Positions 54,058 to 63,372 of a stretch of 64,000 nucleotides of DNA are shown in pieces. Within the stretch, counting starts at the first letter, position 1, and every line of letters starts with the position of its first letter. The position numbers and the translations under genes were made by a program. The notes beneath the pieces were generated by a model, which was not told the DNA's origin, did not search any database, and was given only the letters and a program-made list of their open reading frames with translations. The DNA is from Oscillospiraceae bacterium (GTDB lineage: Bacteria; Bacillota; Clostridia; Oscillospirales; Ruminococcaceae): contig SVMX01000002.1 in assembly GCA_015067175.1 (NCBI GenBank), positions 165,327 to 229,326 of the forward strand, in the 5' to 3' direction.

Positions 54058-54825
54058 ATGATAGCTTTAGTTACGGGCGCAAGCGCAGGTATCGGCAGAG
54101 ATATCGCGCGTTCACTTGCAAAGCACGGAATAAATCTTATAATCACCGCCAGGAGAAAAGACAGACTTCAAGAGCTCAAAAATGAGCTTACCGAAGCCTA
54201 CGGAATAAAAGTAAAGACAATTACAGCCGACCTTTGCTCCGTGCAGCAATGTATCGAGCTGCACAAGCGCGTGCAGAAATACAATATCGATATTTTTGTA
54301 AACAATGCAGGCCTTGGCGTTTTCGGCGAGTTTACCGAAACACCGCTCCAAAAAGAACTGGAGCTTATCGACGTGAATATCCGCGCGTTCCATATCCTTT
54401 TCAAGCTTTTCACAAAGGATTTTGCAAAGCGCGGCAGCGGTTATATTCTCAACACTTCAAGCTCTGCGGGATTTTTCCCTGGACCGCTGTTTTCGTCCTA
54501 CTATGCGTCAAAGGCGTATGTTCTGCGCATGACGCAGGCAGTTTATGAGGAGCTTCGCTGCCGCAAGAGCGGAGTGTATCTCTCGGTACTGTGTCCCGGT
54601 CCTGTTGCGACCGAGTTTATTGCAAAGGCGGGCGTGCATTTTGCTATGCCGCCGCAAAGCAGCGAGTATGTTGCGGAATATGCTGTGCGCGAAATGTTCG
54701 GCGGAAGATTTATGATATGCCCCTCGCCGTTTATAATGGCAGGCAAAACACTGAGCCGCTTCGCGCCTGATAAAGCAGTGGCATTCGCAGCAAGACTTAT
54801 ACAATCCCACAGAGAGGTGATGTGA
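54058..54825 (+). CDS. Short-chain dehydrogenase/reductase
   Basis: It has 255 residues. NADP-binding GASAGIGRDIARSL, NNAGLGVFGEF, a Ser in NTSSSAGFFP and the catalytic Tyr-Lys in YYASKAYV (YxxxK). Substrate is not known; closeness to a thioesterase suggests acyl or lipid reduction. The ATG at 54058 follows AAAGGAAA; the frame opens 64 codons earlier within the DUF896 gene, but that is shadow sequence. Confidence 0.9.
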   Translation: MIALVTGASAGIGRDIARSLAKHGINLIITARRKDRLQELKNELTEAYGIKVKTITADLCSVQQCIELHKRVQKYNIDIFVNNAGLGVFGEFTETPLQKELELIDVNIRAFHILFKLFTKDFAKRGSGYILNTSSSAGFFPGPLFSSYYASKAYVLRMTQAVYEELRCRKSGVYLSVLCPGPVATEFIAKAGVHFAMPPQSSEYVAEYAVREMFGGRFMICPSPFIMAGKTLSRFAPDKAVAFAARLIQSHREVM

Positions 54826-54826
54826 A

Positions 54827-55258
54827 ATGGCTTCGTTTTCCGAAATTACCGTGCGTTACGCCGAAACCGACTGCATGGGCGTTGTTCACCATGCGGTGTA
54901 TCCCGTATGGTTTGAGATAGCAAGAACAGACTATATCAAAAGCGTCGGCATGAGCTATTCAGAAATGGAGAAAAGCGGCGTTATGCTCCCTGTTACGGGC
55001 ATAAGCTGCCGCTATCATCTCCCTGCAAAATATGATGATACACTGATAGTTAAAGCAACTGTCAGCCGTTTCACTCCCGCGCGTATCGAGTTTTACTACT
55101 GCGTAACGCGCAAAGGAGAGGAGCAGATACTCTGCGAGGGCACAAGCTCACACGGTTTTGTTGACGCAGAGAGCTTCCGTCCGCTGAATTTCAAAAAGGC
55201 TATGCCCGAGCTTTACGCGCGAATGGAGCAGGAATACCAAAAGGACATCGGCACATGA
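54827..55258 (+). CDS. Acyl-CoA thioesterase, YbgC/FadM hot-dog family
   Basis: It has 143 residues. Hot-dog fold 4HBT type, with the catalytic Asp in YAETDCMGVVHHAVYPVWFE near residue 13 and the helix after it. It hydrolyses acyl-CoA or acyl-ACP. The start is one base after the SDR stop, so translation is linked. Substrate length is unknown. Confidence 0.9.
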   Translation: MASFSEITVRYAETDCMGVVHHAVYPVWFEIARTDYIKSVGMSYSEMEKSGVMLPVTGISCRYHLPAKYDDTLIVKATVSRFTPARIEFYYCVTRKGEEQILCEGTSSHGFVDAESFRPLNFKKAMPELYARMEQEYQKDIGT

Positions 55259-55276
55259 TATGATTTTGGAGAAAAT

Positions 55277-57637
55277 ATGAGCAGATTTATCATTCTTGGA
55301 GTTATACTTCTAATCGGAATAGCTGCGGCGGCAGTATATATGATTTTTCCGCCCGAGCCTGTGCAGGTGTCTGCAATCATCGGCGAGGACGGCGAGCTTA
55401 CACTGTCGCAGACTGAAAGCACCTCACAGGAGATATCAAAAGGCGCTGTAGGCTTTTCGCATACCGCGGCGTTCTATTCCGAGAACATCTCGGTCGAGCT
55501 GTCCGCTGCCGACGGTGCTGAGATATATTTCACTACCGACGGTTCTGACCCCGTTGTGAAAAAACAGCAGCTATACACCGAGCCGATACAGATAAACGCA
55601 GGCCCCGAGGTGCGCGCTACTACTATAAAAGCCATCTCGGTGACTGAAGGAGAAGTCAGTAGGATACATACAAGAAGCTTTGTCACAGGCACCGATGTCG
55701 ATGATCGTTTTGACGAGGATACGCTTGTTTTCGTGCTCAGCACAGACCCGTATAACCTGTACGATTATGAGTACGGCATCGCTGTACCGGGTAAGATATA
55801 TGACGAATATGTTGCGGCTCACCCCGGCGAGGAGATTCCCTACAACGCTCCCGGCAACTACTACATGAGTGGCAGAGAGGCCGAGCGCGATATGTATGTA
55901 GAGGTATTCGAAAGCGACGGCAGCAACGTTATCTCGCAGGCTGCGGGCGTGCGCGTTGTCGGCGGTTATTCCCGCGTTGTATCACAGAAATCCTTTAAGC
56001 TTATCGCCAGAAAGGAATACGACCCCGAAAACGGCAAATTCAAATACGCATTCTTCGATGACGCTGTGAACGAAAACGGCGAACCTATCGAGGAATACGA
56101 CCGTATAGTGCTTAGAAACGGCGCAAACGACCGCGAATTTGCGGGCGTTCGCGATGAGCTTTCACAACAGCTTGCACAGGACTACGGCTTCCCGTGCATA
56201 CAGAACACCACGCCGTGTGCGGTGTTCCTGAACGGCGAGTATTACGGCTATTCTTGGCTGCATGAAAATTTCAATGAGGATTATCTCGCAACACAGTTCG
56301 GCGGTAACCGCGAGCAGTACAGCATAGTTGAAAACATAGAAGTTCCCACACCCGAGGAGGGCGAGGTCATAGAGCCTGCACATCAGGATTATCTTGATAT
56401 GTGCGCGTATTACGAAAAAGACCTCACCGACGATAAGATATTCGCCAAGCTTTGCGAGCTTGTTGACATCGAAAACCTTATGCAATATTACTGCTTGCAG
56501 ATATACATTGCGAACCGCGACTGGCCCGGAAACAACTTCAAGGCTTACAGATACTATCCCGCCGAGGGCGAGGAGATCACCTCCGAGCATATGGACGGCA
56601 AGTGGCGTTTCCTTTTCTTTGACGCGGAGTTTGGCTGGGGTCTTTACGGTAACGGTTATCAGGACATGACCCTTTCCGATCTCTTGGACGGAAGCCATGC
56701 AAGCGGCGAAAGCAAGGCACTGCAAGCTCTGCTGAGGCGTGGGGATATGCGTCAGCTTTACGCTAATACCATGTGCGACATCATGGCGTATGCATTCAGT
56801 GAGGAGCACATAAACGAGGTGATGGACGATCTTCTGGAGATAAGCGACCCTGAGCAGCTTTATGCATTGGAGCTTGGAATCACATCGGAATGGGCAAGAA
56901 CACGCAACTTCGAGGAAAGCCGTCAGCAGATACGTGACTTTGCCGCAAACCGCGAATTTTATGTCATGCTTGATATGATACTCGCACTCAACACCCCTAT
57001 CAGTATGTATGATGTATCTGCGACCTGCACAGAGGGTGCACACGTTTATCTCAACTCCCAGCGCGACACCAACCGCGTGGTCTACGGAAGATATCTGACC
57101 AACTGCGATGTTACGATACGCGCGGAAATGTTCGACGGCTATGAGTTCGTGAAATGGGTTATAAATGATGTGGAGTACACAACTCCAGAGGTAACTATTT
57201 CCTCAGACATGGCAAAGGACGGAAATGTCTATGCAAAGCTTATTTCAGAGAAAAAGGAGCTTTTGAACGAGCCTGTCAAAATAAGCGAGATCTGCACCGA
57301 TGAAAATGCAGGCTGGATAAAGCTGTACAATCCTAACGCCGAGGCCGTTTCTGTCGGTGGACTTTATCTCTCCGACGACGCGCTTACACCCACCGAATGG
57401 ATGATACCCGACAACACTATTCCTGCAGGCGGCGAGCTTCTTATAGTGATGAAAAACAACAAAACTCAAGAGGCGCTTATGCAGCTTCAAGCAACATTCA
57501 GCTTGAAAAAGCGCGAAACTCTGATCCTTTCCGACAAGGACGGAAACATCATTTCCGCGGTAGCTATACCAACTCTTGAGGAGGGCGAGAGATACGTTTT
57601 ACAGGCAGATGGAACCTTTAAAGTGAAAAAAACATAA
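55277..57637 (+). CDS. CotH-family protein with chitobiase-like and lamin-tail domains
   Basis: It has 786 residues. One N-terminal membrane helix (about 4-22) is followed by a chitobiase C-terminal-like Ig domain (about 55-130, YFTTDGSDPVVKK). A CotH kinase-like domain (about 145-510) has RNGANDREFAGVRDEL, NRDWPGNNFKAYR and the metal-Asp region FLFFDAEFGWG. A beta domain follows, then a C-terminal lamin-tail domain (about 665-780, VKISEICTDENAGWIKLYNP). CotH in Bacillus is a spore coat protein kinase. Multidomain forms are thought to be surface proteins in fibre-degrading Clostridia. It is last in the esterase run; a terminator follows. Confidence 0.87.
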   Translation: MSRFIILGVILLIGIAAAAVYMIFPPEPVQVSAIIGEDGELTLSQTESTSQEISKGAVGFSHTAAFYSENISVELSAADGAEIYFTTDGSDPVVKKQQLYTEPIQINAGPEVRATTIKAISVTEGEVSRIHTRSFVTGTDVDDRFDEDTLVFVLSTDPYNLYDYEYGIAVPGKIYDEYVAAHPGEEIPYNAPGNYYMSGREAERDMYVEVFESDGSNVISQAAGVRVVGGYSRVVSQKSFKLIARKEYDPENGKFKYAFFDDAVNENGEPIEEYDRIVLRNGANDREFAGVRDELSQQLAQDYGFPCIQNTTPCAVFLNGEYYGYSWLHENFNEDYLATQFGGNREQYSIVENIEVPTPEEGEVIEPAHQDYLDMCAYYEKDLTDDKIFAKLCELVDIENLMQYYCLQIYIANRDWPGNNFKAYRYYPAEGEEITSEHMDGKWRFLFFDAEFGWGLYGNGYQDMTLSDLLDGSHASGESKALQALLRRGDMRQLYANTMCDIMAYAFSEEHINEVMDDLLEISDPEQLYALELGITSEWARTRNFEESRQQIRDFAANREFYVMLDMILALNTPISMYDVSATCTEGAHVYLNSQRDTNRVVYGRYLTNCDVTIRAEMFDGYEFVKWVINDVEYTTPEVTISSDMAKDGNVYAKLISEKKELLNEPVKISEICTDENAGWIKLYNPNAEAVSVGGLYLSDDALTPTEWMIPDNTIPAGGELLIVMKNNKTQEALMQLQATFSLKKRETLILSDKDGNIISAVAIPTLEEGERYVLQADGTFKVKKT

Positions 57638-57650
57638 TCAATAATTACAA

Positions 57651-57678
57651 AACGCTGAACAAGTACACGTTCAGCGTT
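57651..57678 (+). terminator. Terminator after the CotH gene
   Basis: Perfect 10-bp stem (AACGCTGAAC), 8-base loop, then TTTTGTGTT. Confidence 0.8.
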
Positions 57679-57785
57679 TTTGTGTTATTCTGTCTTGTGT
57701 ATTACGATAGCTCCTGTGTTTTCTACATAAAGCGCTTATCACCGATAATTCGACAAACGGATATGATTATTACAGTAATCACCAC

Positions 57786-57814
57786 TTGACAACTAAAGCA
57801 AAGCATGGTAAAAT
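57786..57814 (+). promoter_or_regulatory. Sigma-A promoter of tmRNA
   Basis: TTGACA (57786-57791), 17-base spacer, TAAAAT (57809-57814). It predicts a short leader that would be cut from pre-tmRNA. Confidence 0.75.
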
Positions 57815-57840
57815 ATAAATGTGTAAAAGGTCAAAAGCAT

Positions 57841-58191
57841 GGGGCCGTAAAGGCTTCGACGGGGATCTTGAGGCACGATAAGCGAGTAGTGAGGGCGAAA
57901 TCACTTTAATCGTCGCAACCTAAATTTAAACGCAGACGAACGTCCCGTTTTAGCAGCTGCCTAAGCGCGCTGCCGTCGTTTCTTGAAGGACCACGAGCTT
58001 GAAACGGCGTCGACTAGTGGTGAATGCTTCTTGTAATTAGCCTTGTAGCTTGAAGCGTATTAAAGGATACCGACTCGCATAGCCTGTTTGTCGGCGCTGC
58101 GGCAAGGGAATTCTCAAAAGATAAACTGCACTCGGAGAAAGTCGTGAAGACGGGTTTTCGGACAGGGGTTCGATTCCCCTCGGCTCCACCA
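57841..58191 (+). ncRNA. ssrA: Transfer-messenger RNA
   Basis: It rescues stalled ribosomes. The tRNA-like acceptor stem pairs GGGGCCG (57841-57847) with CGGCTCC (58181-58187), then A and encoded CCA. The T-loop block GGGGTTCGATTCCCC is at the 3' end. The tag frame is GCA GAC GAA CGT CCC GTT TTA GCA GCT GCC TAA (57932-57964), giving peptide ADERPVLAAA. Length 351 bases is normal. The 5' leader from the promoter at 57786 must be processed. A tail of accessory genes follows. Confidence 0.97.
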
Positions 58192-58207
58192 CATTGCATA
58201 GCCCTAA

Positions 58208-58237
58208 TAGATCCGAACCCCCTTTGGTTCGGATCTA
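58208..58237 (+). terminator. Terminator of tmRNA
   Basis: Perfect 12-bp stem (TAGATCCGAACC), 6-base loop, followed by TTTATTTTTATG. Confidence 0.85.
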
Positions 58238-58385
58238 TTTATTTTTATGTTGCAAAGGCGCATCAGCACTACATTTATGAGCAAAAAAGGAATTCGTACA
58301 TTCGGTGAACTACAATAATAAAGTTTTAAATTTGCTATAACAAAGTTAAAAATCCTATAAATCCGAACCTGTTTGTACGAAACAA

Positions 58386-59187
58386 TCATGGTCTCTGTTC
58401 AGTATTTTCATACTCAGCTTCGAATTGCACGGGAGTTTTATAATTCAACGCTGCATGCGGCCGCTTTTCGTTATAAAATTGGATATAGGATTCTATAGCT
58501 TTCATAAAGGATGCTACACTTTCATATTTTCTGCGGTATAATTCTTCTTTTTTTCATGGAAGCAAAAAACGCTTCAGACACCGCATTGTCGTGAGGATTA
58601 TGTGGTCTGGAAAACGAATGGGTTATATTATTCTTTGCCAAGCATTTTTCAAACCCAACCGAAATATAATTTGAACCATTGTCACTATGTAATATAAGGC
58701 CATCTGTAACACTTCTGCTGTTGATGGCTTTTTTTATTGCAGATGTTGTTAACTGAGTGCTATTGCTTTTTGAAACTGAATACGATATTACTTTTCTTGA
58801 ATATAGGTCAATTATAACACAAATATGGTACCAAGTGTTTTTATACATAAAATATGTAACATCGCTTACCCATATAGAATTTGGCCTTTCCGCCGAAAAC
58901 TCTTGTCGCAGAATGTTTTTCTTGGGCTTTTCTGTCAAATAATCCTTTTTGGATTGTGTTCTTATGCTACATAGCCCTAGTTCCTGCATTATAGAAAGGA
59001 CATAATCATCAGAGACTCTTTCTCCCTGATTACGCAAAATCGCAGCAATCTTTCTGGCGCCAAACACTTTATTGCTTTCGTAATATAGGTTCCGCACCAA
59101 ATTGCTGAAATATTCACGACGCTTTTTGTAGCTGTTATCATCACGCTTGTTGCGCTTAATATGATTATAGAAACTGCCCCTGTCCAC
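58386..59187 (-). pseudogene. IS3 transposase orfB, frameshifted
   Basis: An rve/DDE integrase domain: catalytic Asp in VSDVTYFM, Asp in LHSDNGSN, Glu in NAVSEAFFAS. The frame breaks at a run of seven A's on the minus strand (58548-58554). With one A removed the normal C-terminus continues as EELYRRKYESVASFMKAI and ends at 58386. As written, the 221-residue product stops at 58522 without its end. It may be slippage, sequencing error or decay. The GTG start at 59187 lies in the same frame as orfA, beyond a TGA. Confidence 0.85.
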
Positions 59188-59202
59188 ATCCAGAGCTTCA
59201 AA

Positions 59203-59499
59203 TCACCCAACAATTTTTTCAAGTTCATTCATCCTGACGATCAAATCCGAGTGGACATTACAATTTACAGTCTTGAGTATTTTTATGATCTGTGCCTGCC
59301 GTTCAACAGTCCTTTTTAATCTGTTATAATCTGTTGTTTTGATTTTTTCAGTTGCTTTTGCCGGTTTGTATTTTTGTAGCCAACCATAAATCGTACTACG
59401 TGATATTGATGTTTCTTTAGAAAGTGATATAACAGACTCGCCTTTCAAATAGCGTTTGACTATTTGTCGCTTATATGTTTCGGTATAATGTTGTTTCAT
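59203..59499 (-). CDS. IS3 transposase orfA
   Basis: It has 98 residues. Helix-turn-helix KRYLKGESVISLSKETSISRS with a following leucine-rich coiled coil (about 60-90), as in IS3 orfA. It ends at a TGA (59203-59205) that lies in frame with orfB, so the two are separated by one stop rather than by the usual -1 frameshift. Confidence 0.85.
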   Translation of the reverse strand: MKQHYTETYKRQIVKRYLKGESVISLSKETSISRSTIYGWLQKYKPAKATEKIKTTDYNRLKRTVERQAQIIKILKTVNCNVHSDLIVRMNELEKIVG

Positions 59500-59565
59500 A
59501 ACATACTCCTTTTGTGTATTGTCGGGTATTCACAAACATTATACAACAATTTACCGCAATAAGGA

Positions 59566-59601
59566 ATAAACCAGTGGTCAAGATGCTGACTACTGGTTTA
59601 T
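59566..59601. repeat. Strong inverted repeat between IS3 and AraC gene
   Basis: A 15-bp stem (ATAAACCAGTGGTCA with one G-U pair) and a 6-base loop. No T-run follows. It may be an element end or a barrier to read-through. Confidence 0.6.
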
Positions 59602-59650
59602 ATAAAGTATCCGCTCAATAAACAGGTGTCCAAAGAAGTCTAATGAAGTG

Positions 59651-59679
59651 TTGTTTTTTGTACCAGTATATGCTATAAT
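59651..59679 (+). promoter_or_regulatory. Sigma-A promoter of the AraC gene
   Basis: TTGTTT (59651-59656), 17-base spacer, TATAAT (59674-59679). The gene starts at GTG 59735, with GAGGTG upstream. Confidence 0.6.
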
Positions 59680-59734
59680 AATTTAAAGCAATCTGCGATA
59701 AGCAGTACTCCGTTCATTGAAATGAGGTGCTTTT

Positions 59735-60520
59735 GTGAAAATAGGTGCAATAGGCTGCAATTATAAACACGAACCTGATTTTTGTATTGACAGTCCCGAA
59801 GGAACAGGCTGTGGACTTATGCTTATAATAAAATCTCCTGCACGATTTGTAATAAATGGACAGGAAATAATCGCCGAAAAGAACTCATTTGTTATGTTCA
59901 CGCCACAAACACCCTGCCGCTACGGCGGAATAAAGGACAACTATATGGATGATTGGGTGTATTTTGATTACGAAGAAAACGATATAGAACGGTTTGCAGA
60001 ACTGGGTATTCCGCTTAACGAAATAGCACCTCTTATAAATGTGGAGGAATTGTCACAAATACTTCGACAGATCGCTTATGAGCATCACTCGCAGGACGAA
60101 AACCGTGATATTATTGAAAAACACTATGTGGAAATATTTCTTCTTAAGCTGAGCAGGATACTTAATATGAATTCCACTCACCATTCAGCGCTTCTTGCTG
60201 ATAAGCATTACCACTTTTCGCATCTCCGTAATAAGATCTATTCAAATCCCGAGGAAATGACTGATGTATCAGATATAGCAAGACAGATGGGAATGAGCTA
60301 TTCCGGCTTTCAGCATCTATACAAAAAGATCTTTGGAGTGAGTGTAATGAGCGATATCAAAAAAAGCCGTTTTGAGCTTGCAGCAAGACTCCTTGTTACC
60401 ACAAATCTAAGCGTAAAGGATATTTCACACAAATGCGGTTATATAAGCGAATACAGCTTTATGAGAAAATTCAAGGAAATATATTGCAAAACGCCTTCCG
60501 AATATAGGCGTATGCCATAA
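59735..60520 (+). CDS. AraC-family transcriptional regulator
   Basis: It has 261 residues. An N-terminal cupin-like sensing domain (about 1-130) and a C-terminal two-HTH domain (about 165-260): ARQMGMSYSGFQHLYKKIFG, LLVTTNLSVKDISHKCGY and EYSFMRKFKEIYCKTPSEYR, the family signature. It is just upstream of the GH5 gene in the same orientation with its own terminator between, so it may control that gene in response to a sugar. Start GTG 59735. Confidence 0.92.
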   Translation: MKIGAIGCNYKHEPDFCIDSPEGTGCGLMLIIKSPARFVINGQEIIAEKNSFVMFTPQTPCRYGGIKDNYMDDWVYFDYEENDIERFAELGIPLNEIAPLINVEELSQILRQIAYEHHSQDENRDIIEKHYVEIFLLKLSRILNMNSTHHSALLADKHYHFSHLRNKIYSNPEEMTDVSDIARQMGMSYSGFQHLYKKIFGVSVMSDIKKSRFELAARLLVTTNLSVKDISHKCGYISEYSFMRKFKEIYCKTPSEYRRMP

Positions 60521-60537
60521 CAGACCAATACACACAG

Positions 60538-60563
60538 ATACACAAGCTTCACAGCTTGTGTAT
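60538..60563 (+). terminator. Terminator of the AraC gene
   Basis: Perfect 11-bp stem (ATACACAAGCT), 4-base loop, TTTTT after. Confidence 0.8.
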
Positions 60564-60610
60564 TTTTGCTAATTAGCATAAATGGATAGCTAAAACAGCA
60601 TTATGAGCCA

Positions 60611-60639
60611 TTGCGGATATTTTGTTGCAATGATAAAAT
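60611..60639 (+). promoter_or_regulatory. Candidate promoter of the GH5 gene
   Basis: TTGCGG (60611-60616), 17-base spacer, TAAAAT (60634-60639). The -35 is weak, so activation by the adjacent AraC protein is plausible. Confidence 0.45.
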
Positions 60640-60696
60640 TAAATAAAGTTTACAGAAACGATCAACGCACTAAATAACATCAAGGAGAATGGCAAC

Positions 60697-61827
60697 ATGA
60701 AAAAGATCCTTTCACTTTTAACTGCGTTAGTTATGCTTATAAGCGGCTGTGCAGCAAACCCGACAGAAGCAGCTATGAGGGATATGACCACTCAGGAACT
60801 TATTGAGGATATGGGGCTTGGCATAAACCTTGGCAATACCATGGAGGCGACAGGAACCTGGATACACAACGGAAGCGTAAGCGACTATGAGACCTGCTGG
60901 GGAAGCCCTGTTATAACCGAGGAAATGATAAAGGGCTATAAAGACGCGGGCTTCGGCGTTGTAAGAGTGCCTGCAAACTGGTCTAATATGATGTCTGATG
61001 ACTATACCCTTAACGCTGATTATGTAGCGCGTATCCATCAGATAGTTGACTGGATCCTGGAAAACGATATGTATGTGATCCTTAACACCCACCATGAGAA
61101 ATGGCTGGGCGATATGCCAACAAACGAAGATGAAGTGCTGCTGAAATTCACCCGCATATGGGAACAGATCGCTGAATCCTTCAAGGATTACGACGACCGT
61201 CTTATGTTCGAGGGTCTAAACGAAGAAGCGGGTTACGACAGCGTATGGAATCAGTACGGAAGCAGCACAGAAGGCAAGGATATAGCTTACGGTTATGTCA
61301 ACACTCTTAATCAGACCTTCGTTGATACGGTAAGAGCTTCCGGCGGCAACAATGCAAAGCGCCACCTTCTTATAGCAGGCTATTACACCGATGTGGTACG
61401 TACCTGCGATGAGATGTTCATCGTTCCGAATGACCCTGCAAATCGCATAGCTGTTTCGGTTCACTATTATACGCCTTCCACGCTTACCATCCTCGAGAAA
61501 GACGCAGACTGGGGCAAGGCAAAGACTGAATGGGGCTCTGATGATGACCTCGCTGAGCTTAATAAAATGATGGATATGCTTACTGAAACCTTTGTTTCTA
61601 AGGGAATACCCGTTATCGTAGGCGAGTATGGATGTTTCGGAAAGAACAAGACCGAGGACGTAAAGCGTGCGTATATGATCGATGTATGCCGCGAAACATA
61701 TGAACGCAATATGCTCCCTATCCTCTGGGATACACATGATACTTTTTATGACCGCAACACCTGCACATACAAGGATCCGCTTATGCTTGAACAGATGATG
61801 GCGATTCCCAACGAGATCCAGAGATAA
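60697..61827 (+). CDS. GH5 endoglucanase-like lipoprotein
   Basis: It has 376 residues. A lipoprotein signal with lipobox LISGC (Cys18) anchors it outside the membrane. The GH5 barrel: GLGINLGNTMEA at the start, acid/base Glu176 in FEGLNEEAGY, SVHYYTP and nucleophile Glu310 in VIVGEYGCFG. Likely activity is beta-1,4-glucan hydrolysis (cellulose, mannan or xyloglucan cannot be told apart). There is no dockerin or carbohydrate-binding module, unlike secreted cellulosomal enzymes. AAGGAGA precedes the ATG. Confidence 0.92.
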   Translation: MKKILSLLTALVMLISGCAANPTEAAMRDMTTQELIEDMGLGINLGNTMEATGTWIHNGSVSDYETCWGSPVITEEMIKGYKDAGFGVVRVPANWSNMMSDDYTLNADYVARIHQIVDWILENDMYVILNTHHEKWLGDMPTNEDEVLLKFTRIWEQIAESFKDYDDRLMFEGLNEEAGYDSVWNQYGSSTEGKDIAYGYVNTLNQTFVDTVRASGGNNAKRHLLIAGYYTDVVRTCDEMFIVPNDPANRIAVSVHYYTPSTLTILEKDADWGKAKTEWGSDDDLAELNKMMDMLTETFVSKGIPVIVGEYGCFGKNKTEDVKRAYMIDVCRETYERNMLPILWDTHDTFYDRNTCTYKDPLMLEQMMAIPNEIQR

Positions 61828-61874
61828 TACTGTAATACCAAACTTTTTTTCATAACTTCTAATTCTCCTACACG

Positions 61875-61906
61875 AATATAGCCGCCAAAACATTGGCGGC
61901 TATATT
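61875..61906. terminator. Bidirectional terminator between GH5 and GH29
   Basis: Perfect 14-bp stem (AATATAGCCGCCAA), 4-base loop, between convergent genes, with short A/T flanks on both sides. Confidence 0.75.
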
Positions 61907-61944
61907 TGTTATGTAAAAGATACCGTATTTTCATTCTGTTGAAA

Positions 61945-63372
61945 CTATTTGCCTTTCTCATACACTCCGATAAACGATAATGTCGGAGCAACTCTTGAAT
62001 CAGTGATATTGATAGTCAGTCTGTCCGCCTTAACTCCGTCTTTCAGCGGAATTATACGTTTATATCCGACAACTGTACCGCTGTATATCTCCTCAGAAGT
62101 ATCGCCGTGATGTGCAGTGACAGTAAAGCTTTCTATGCGCTGGCTCATAAGGATATTCTCTTTCAGAACGATGTTTGAAATATCAACTGGTTTATCCCAG
62201 TAGATATTTATCTCAGCCGCCCTAACTCCGTCAGCGGTACGGAAATAGCTGTCATAGCTGTCACAGCGGACATTTTCAATGCCGTAGCCGTCAAACGCTG
62301 AGGTACACAAGAGCACTGCATTATCCAGAACATTATTGCTGAAATTGCTTTTCAGGTACTCGCCGAGCTCTTCAAGGCGCTTTACATCATTTTCGTGGAA
62401 CAGGCCATCAGGCGTTGGCGGGATATTCAGCAGGAATGTTGCATTTCCGCCAACCGAACAGTTGTAAACATTCATGAGATCATCAAGAGAGCGCACTTTG
62501 TTGTCCTCATGAGCATGATAGAACCAACCTGGGCGGATTGAAGTGTTTACCTCAGCAGGATACCACACAAGATCAGTTTCGCCCTGGAGTATCTCGCGAC
62601 TACCAAGATCACCGTCCCATGCGTGTATCTTACGCTGACGGAATTCCTCATTATCCTCGTGCTGACTCGCTTCGGCTATCTTCTCTGTATCTCTTGTACG
62701 CGCAGGGACAACGCTCCATTCAGCCTTTCGGGTGTAACCTGCCTCGTTGCCGCACCAGCGGATATCAGGACCGCAGACATTTATACAAGCATCAGGTTGT
62801 AATTCTCTGATAGTTGCATAATACCTATTCCAGTCGTAATACTGCTTCTTGCCGTTATCGCCCTCGCCGCAGGCTCCGTCAAACCACACCGAGAACACCT
62901 CGCCATAGTTTGACAGAAGCTCTGTAAGCTGATTTACAAAATAGTCATCATAAGCCTTGCCATAACCATAGAGCTTGCAATTTCTGTCCCACGGCGAGAG
63001 GTACACTCCGAATTTAATGCCGTATTTCGCACAAGCATCAGACACCTCTTTAACGATATCGCCCATACCATTTTTATAGGGCGAATACGCAACAGAGTGC
63101 TCCGTATATTTGCTCTGCCACAGGCAAAAGCCGTCATGGTGTTTACAAGTGAGGATAAGGCCTCGCATACCCGCTGATTTTATTGCCTTTACCCACTGCT
63201 CAGCGTCAAGTTTTTCAGGATTGAAGATCTCGGGAGATTCCTTGCCATCGCCCCACTCCTGTCCTGTAAAAGTGTTTATGGTAAAGTGAACAAAAGCGTA
63301 GAACTCCAGTTGCTGGAACTTCACTTGTCGCTCAGAGGGTACTGTTTTTATCAATAATTCATCAACGCTCAT
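61945..63372 (-). CDS. Alpha-L-fucosidase, glycoside hydrolase family 29
   Basis: It has 475 residues. GH29 barrel with FVHFTINTFTGQEWGDG, LTCKHHDGFCLWQSKYTEHS and the nucleophile Asp165 in VWFDGACGEG. FLLNIPPTPDG marks the end of the catalytic domain, followed by a beta-sandwich. There is no signal peptide. It removes fucose from plant xyloglucan or host mucin glycans; the substrate is not clear. It has its own leader with GGAGAGC before the ATG and is part of the accessory region after tmRNA. Confidence 0.93.
   Translation of the reverse strand: MSVDELLIKTVPSERQVKFQQLEFYAFVHFTINTFTGQEWGDGKESPEIFNPEKLDAEQWVKAIKSAGMRGLILTCKHHDGFCLWQSKYTEHSVAYSPYKNGMGDIVKEVSDACAKYGIKFGVYLSPWDRNCKLYGYGKAYDDYFVNQLTELLSNYGEVFSVWFDGACGEGDNGKKQYYDWNRYYATIRELQPDACINVCGPDIRWCGNEAGYTRKAEWSVVPARTRDTEKIAEASQHEDNEEFRQRKIHAWDGDLGSREILQGETDLVWYPAEVNTSIRPGWFYHAHEDNKVRSLDDLMNVYNCSVGGNATFLLNIPPTPDGLFHENDVKRLEELGEYLKSNFSNNVLDNAVLLCTSAFDGYGIENVRCDSYDSYFRTADGVRAAEINIYWDKPVDISNIVLKENILMSQRIESFTVTAHHGDTSEEIYSGTVVGYKRIIPLKDGVKADRLTINITDSRVAPTLSFIGVYEKGK

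Larger units (their letters stand above)
58386..59499 (-). mobile_element. Decayed IS3-family insertion sequence, coding core
   Basis: orfA and orfB of an IS3-type element in minus orientation; both are interrupted. I could not define the inverted repeats or target duplication, so the coordinates cover only the coding core; the true ends lie perhaps 50-100 bases outside. The region is clearly richer in A+T than the host genes, in keeping with acquisition. Confidence 0.8.

Noticed and set aside
58014..58199. 61-codon open frame (-) across the tmRNA
   Set aside because: It is antisense to the tmRNA 3' half, a usual false call.
59203..59205. TGA read as Trp in this genome
   Set aside because: TGA is used as the normal stop in many intact genes here (for example fmt-def and prpC-rlmN overlaps).
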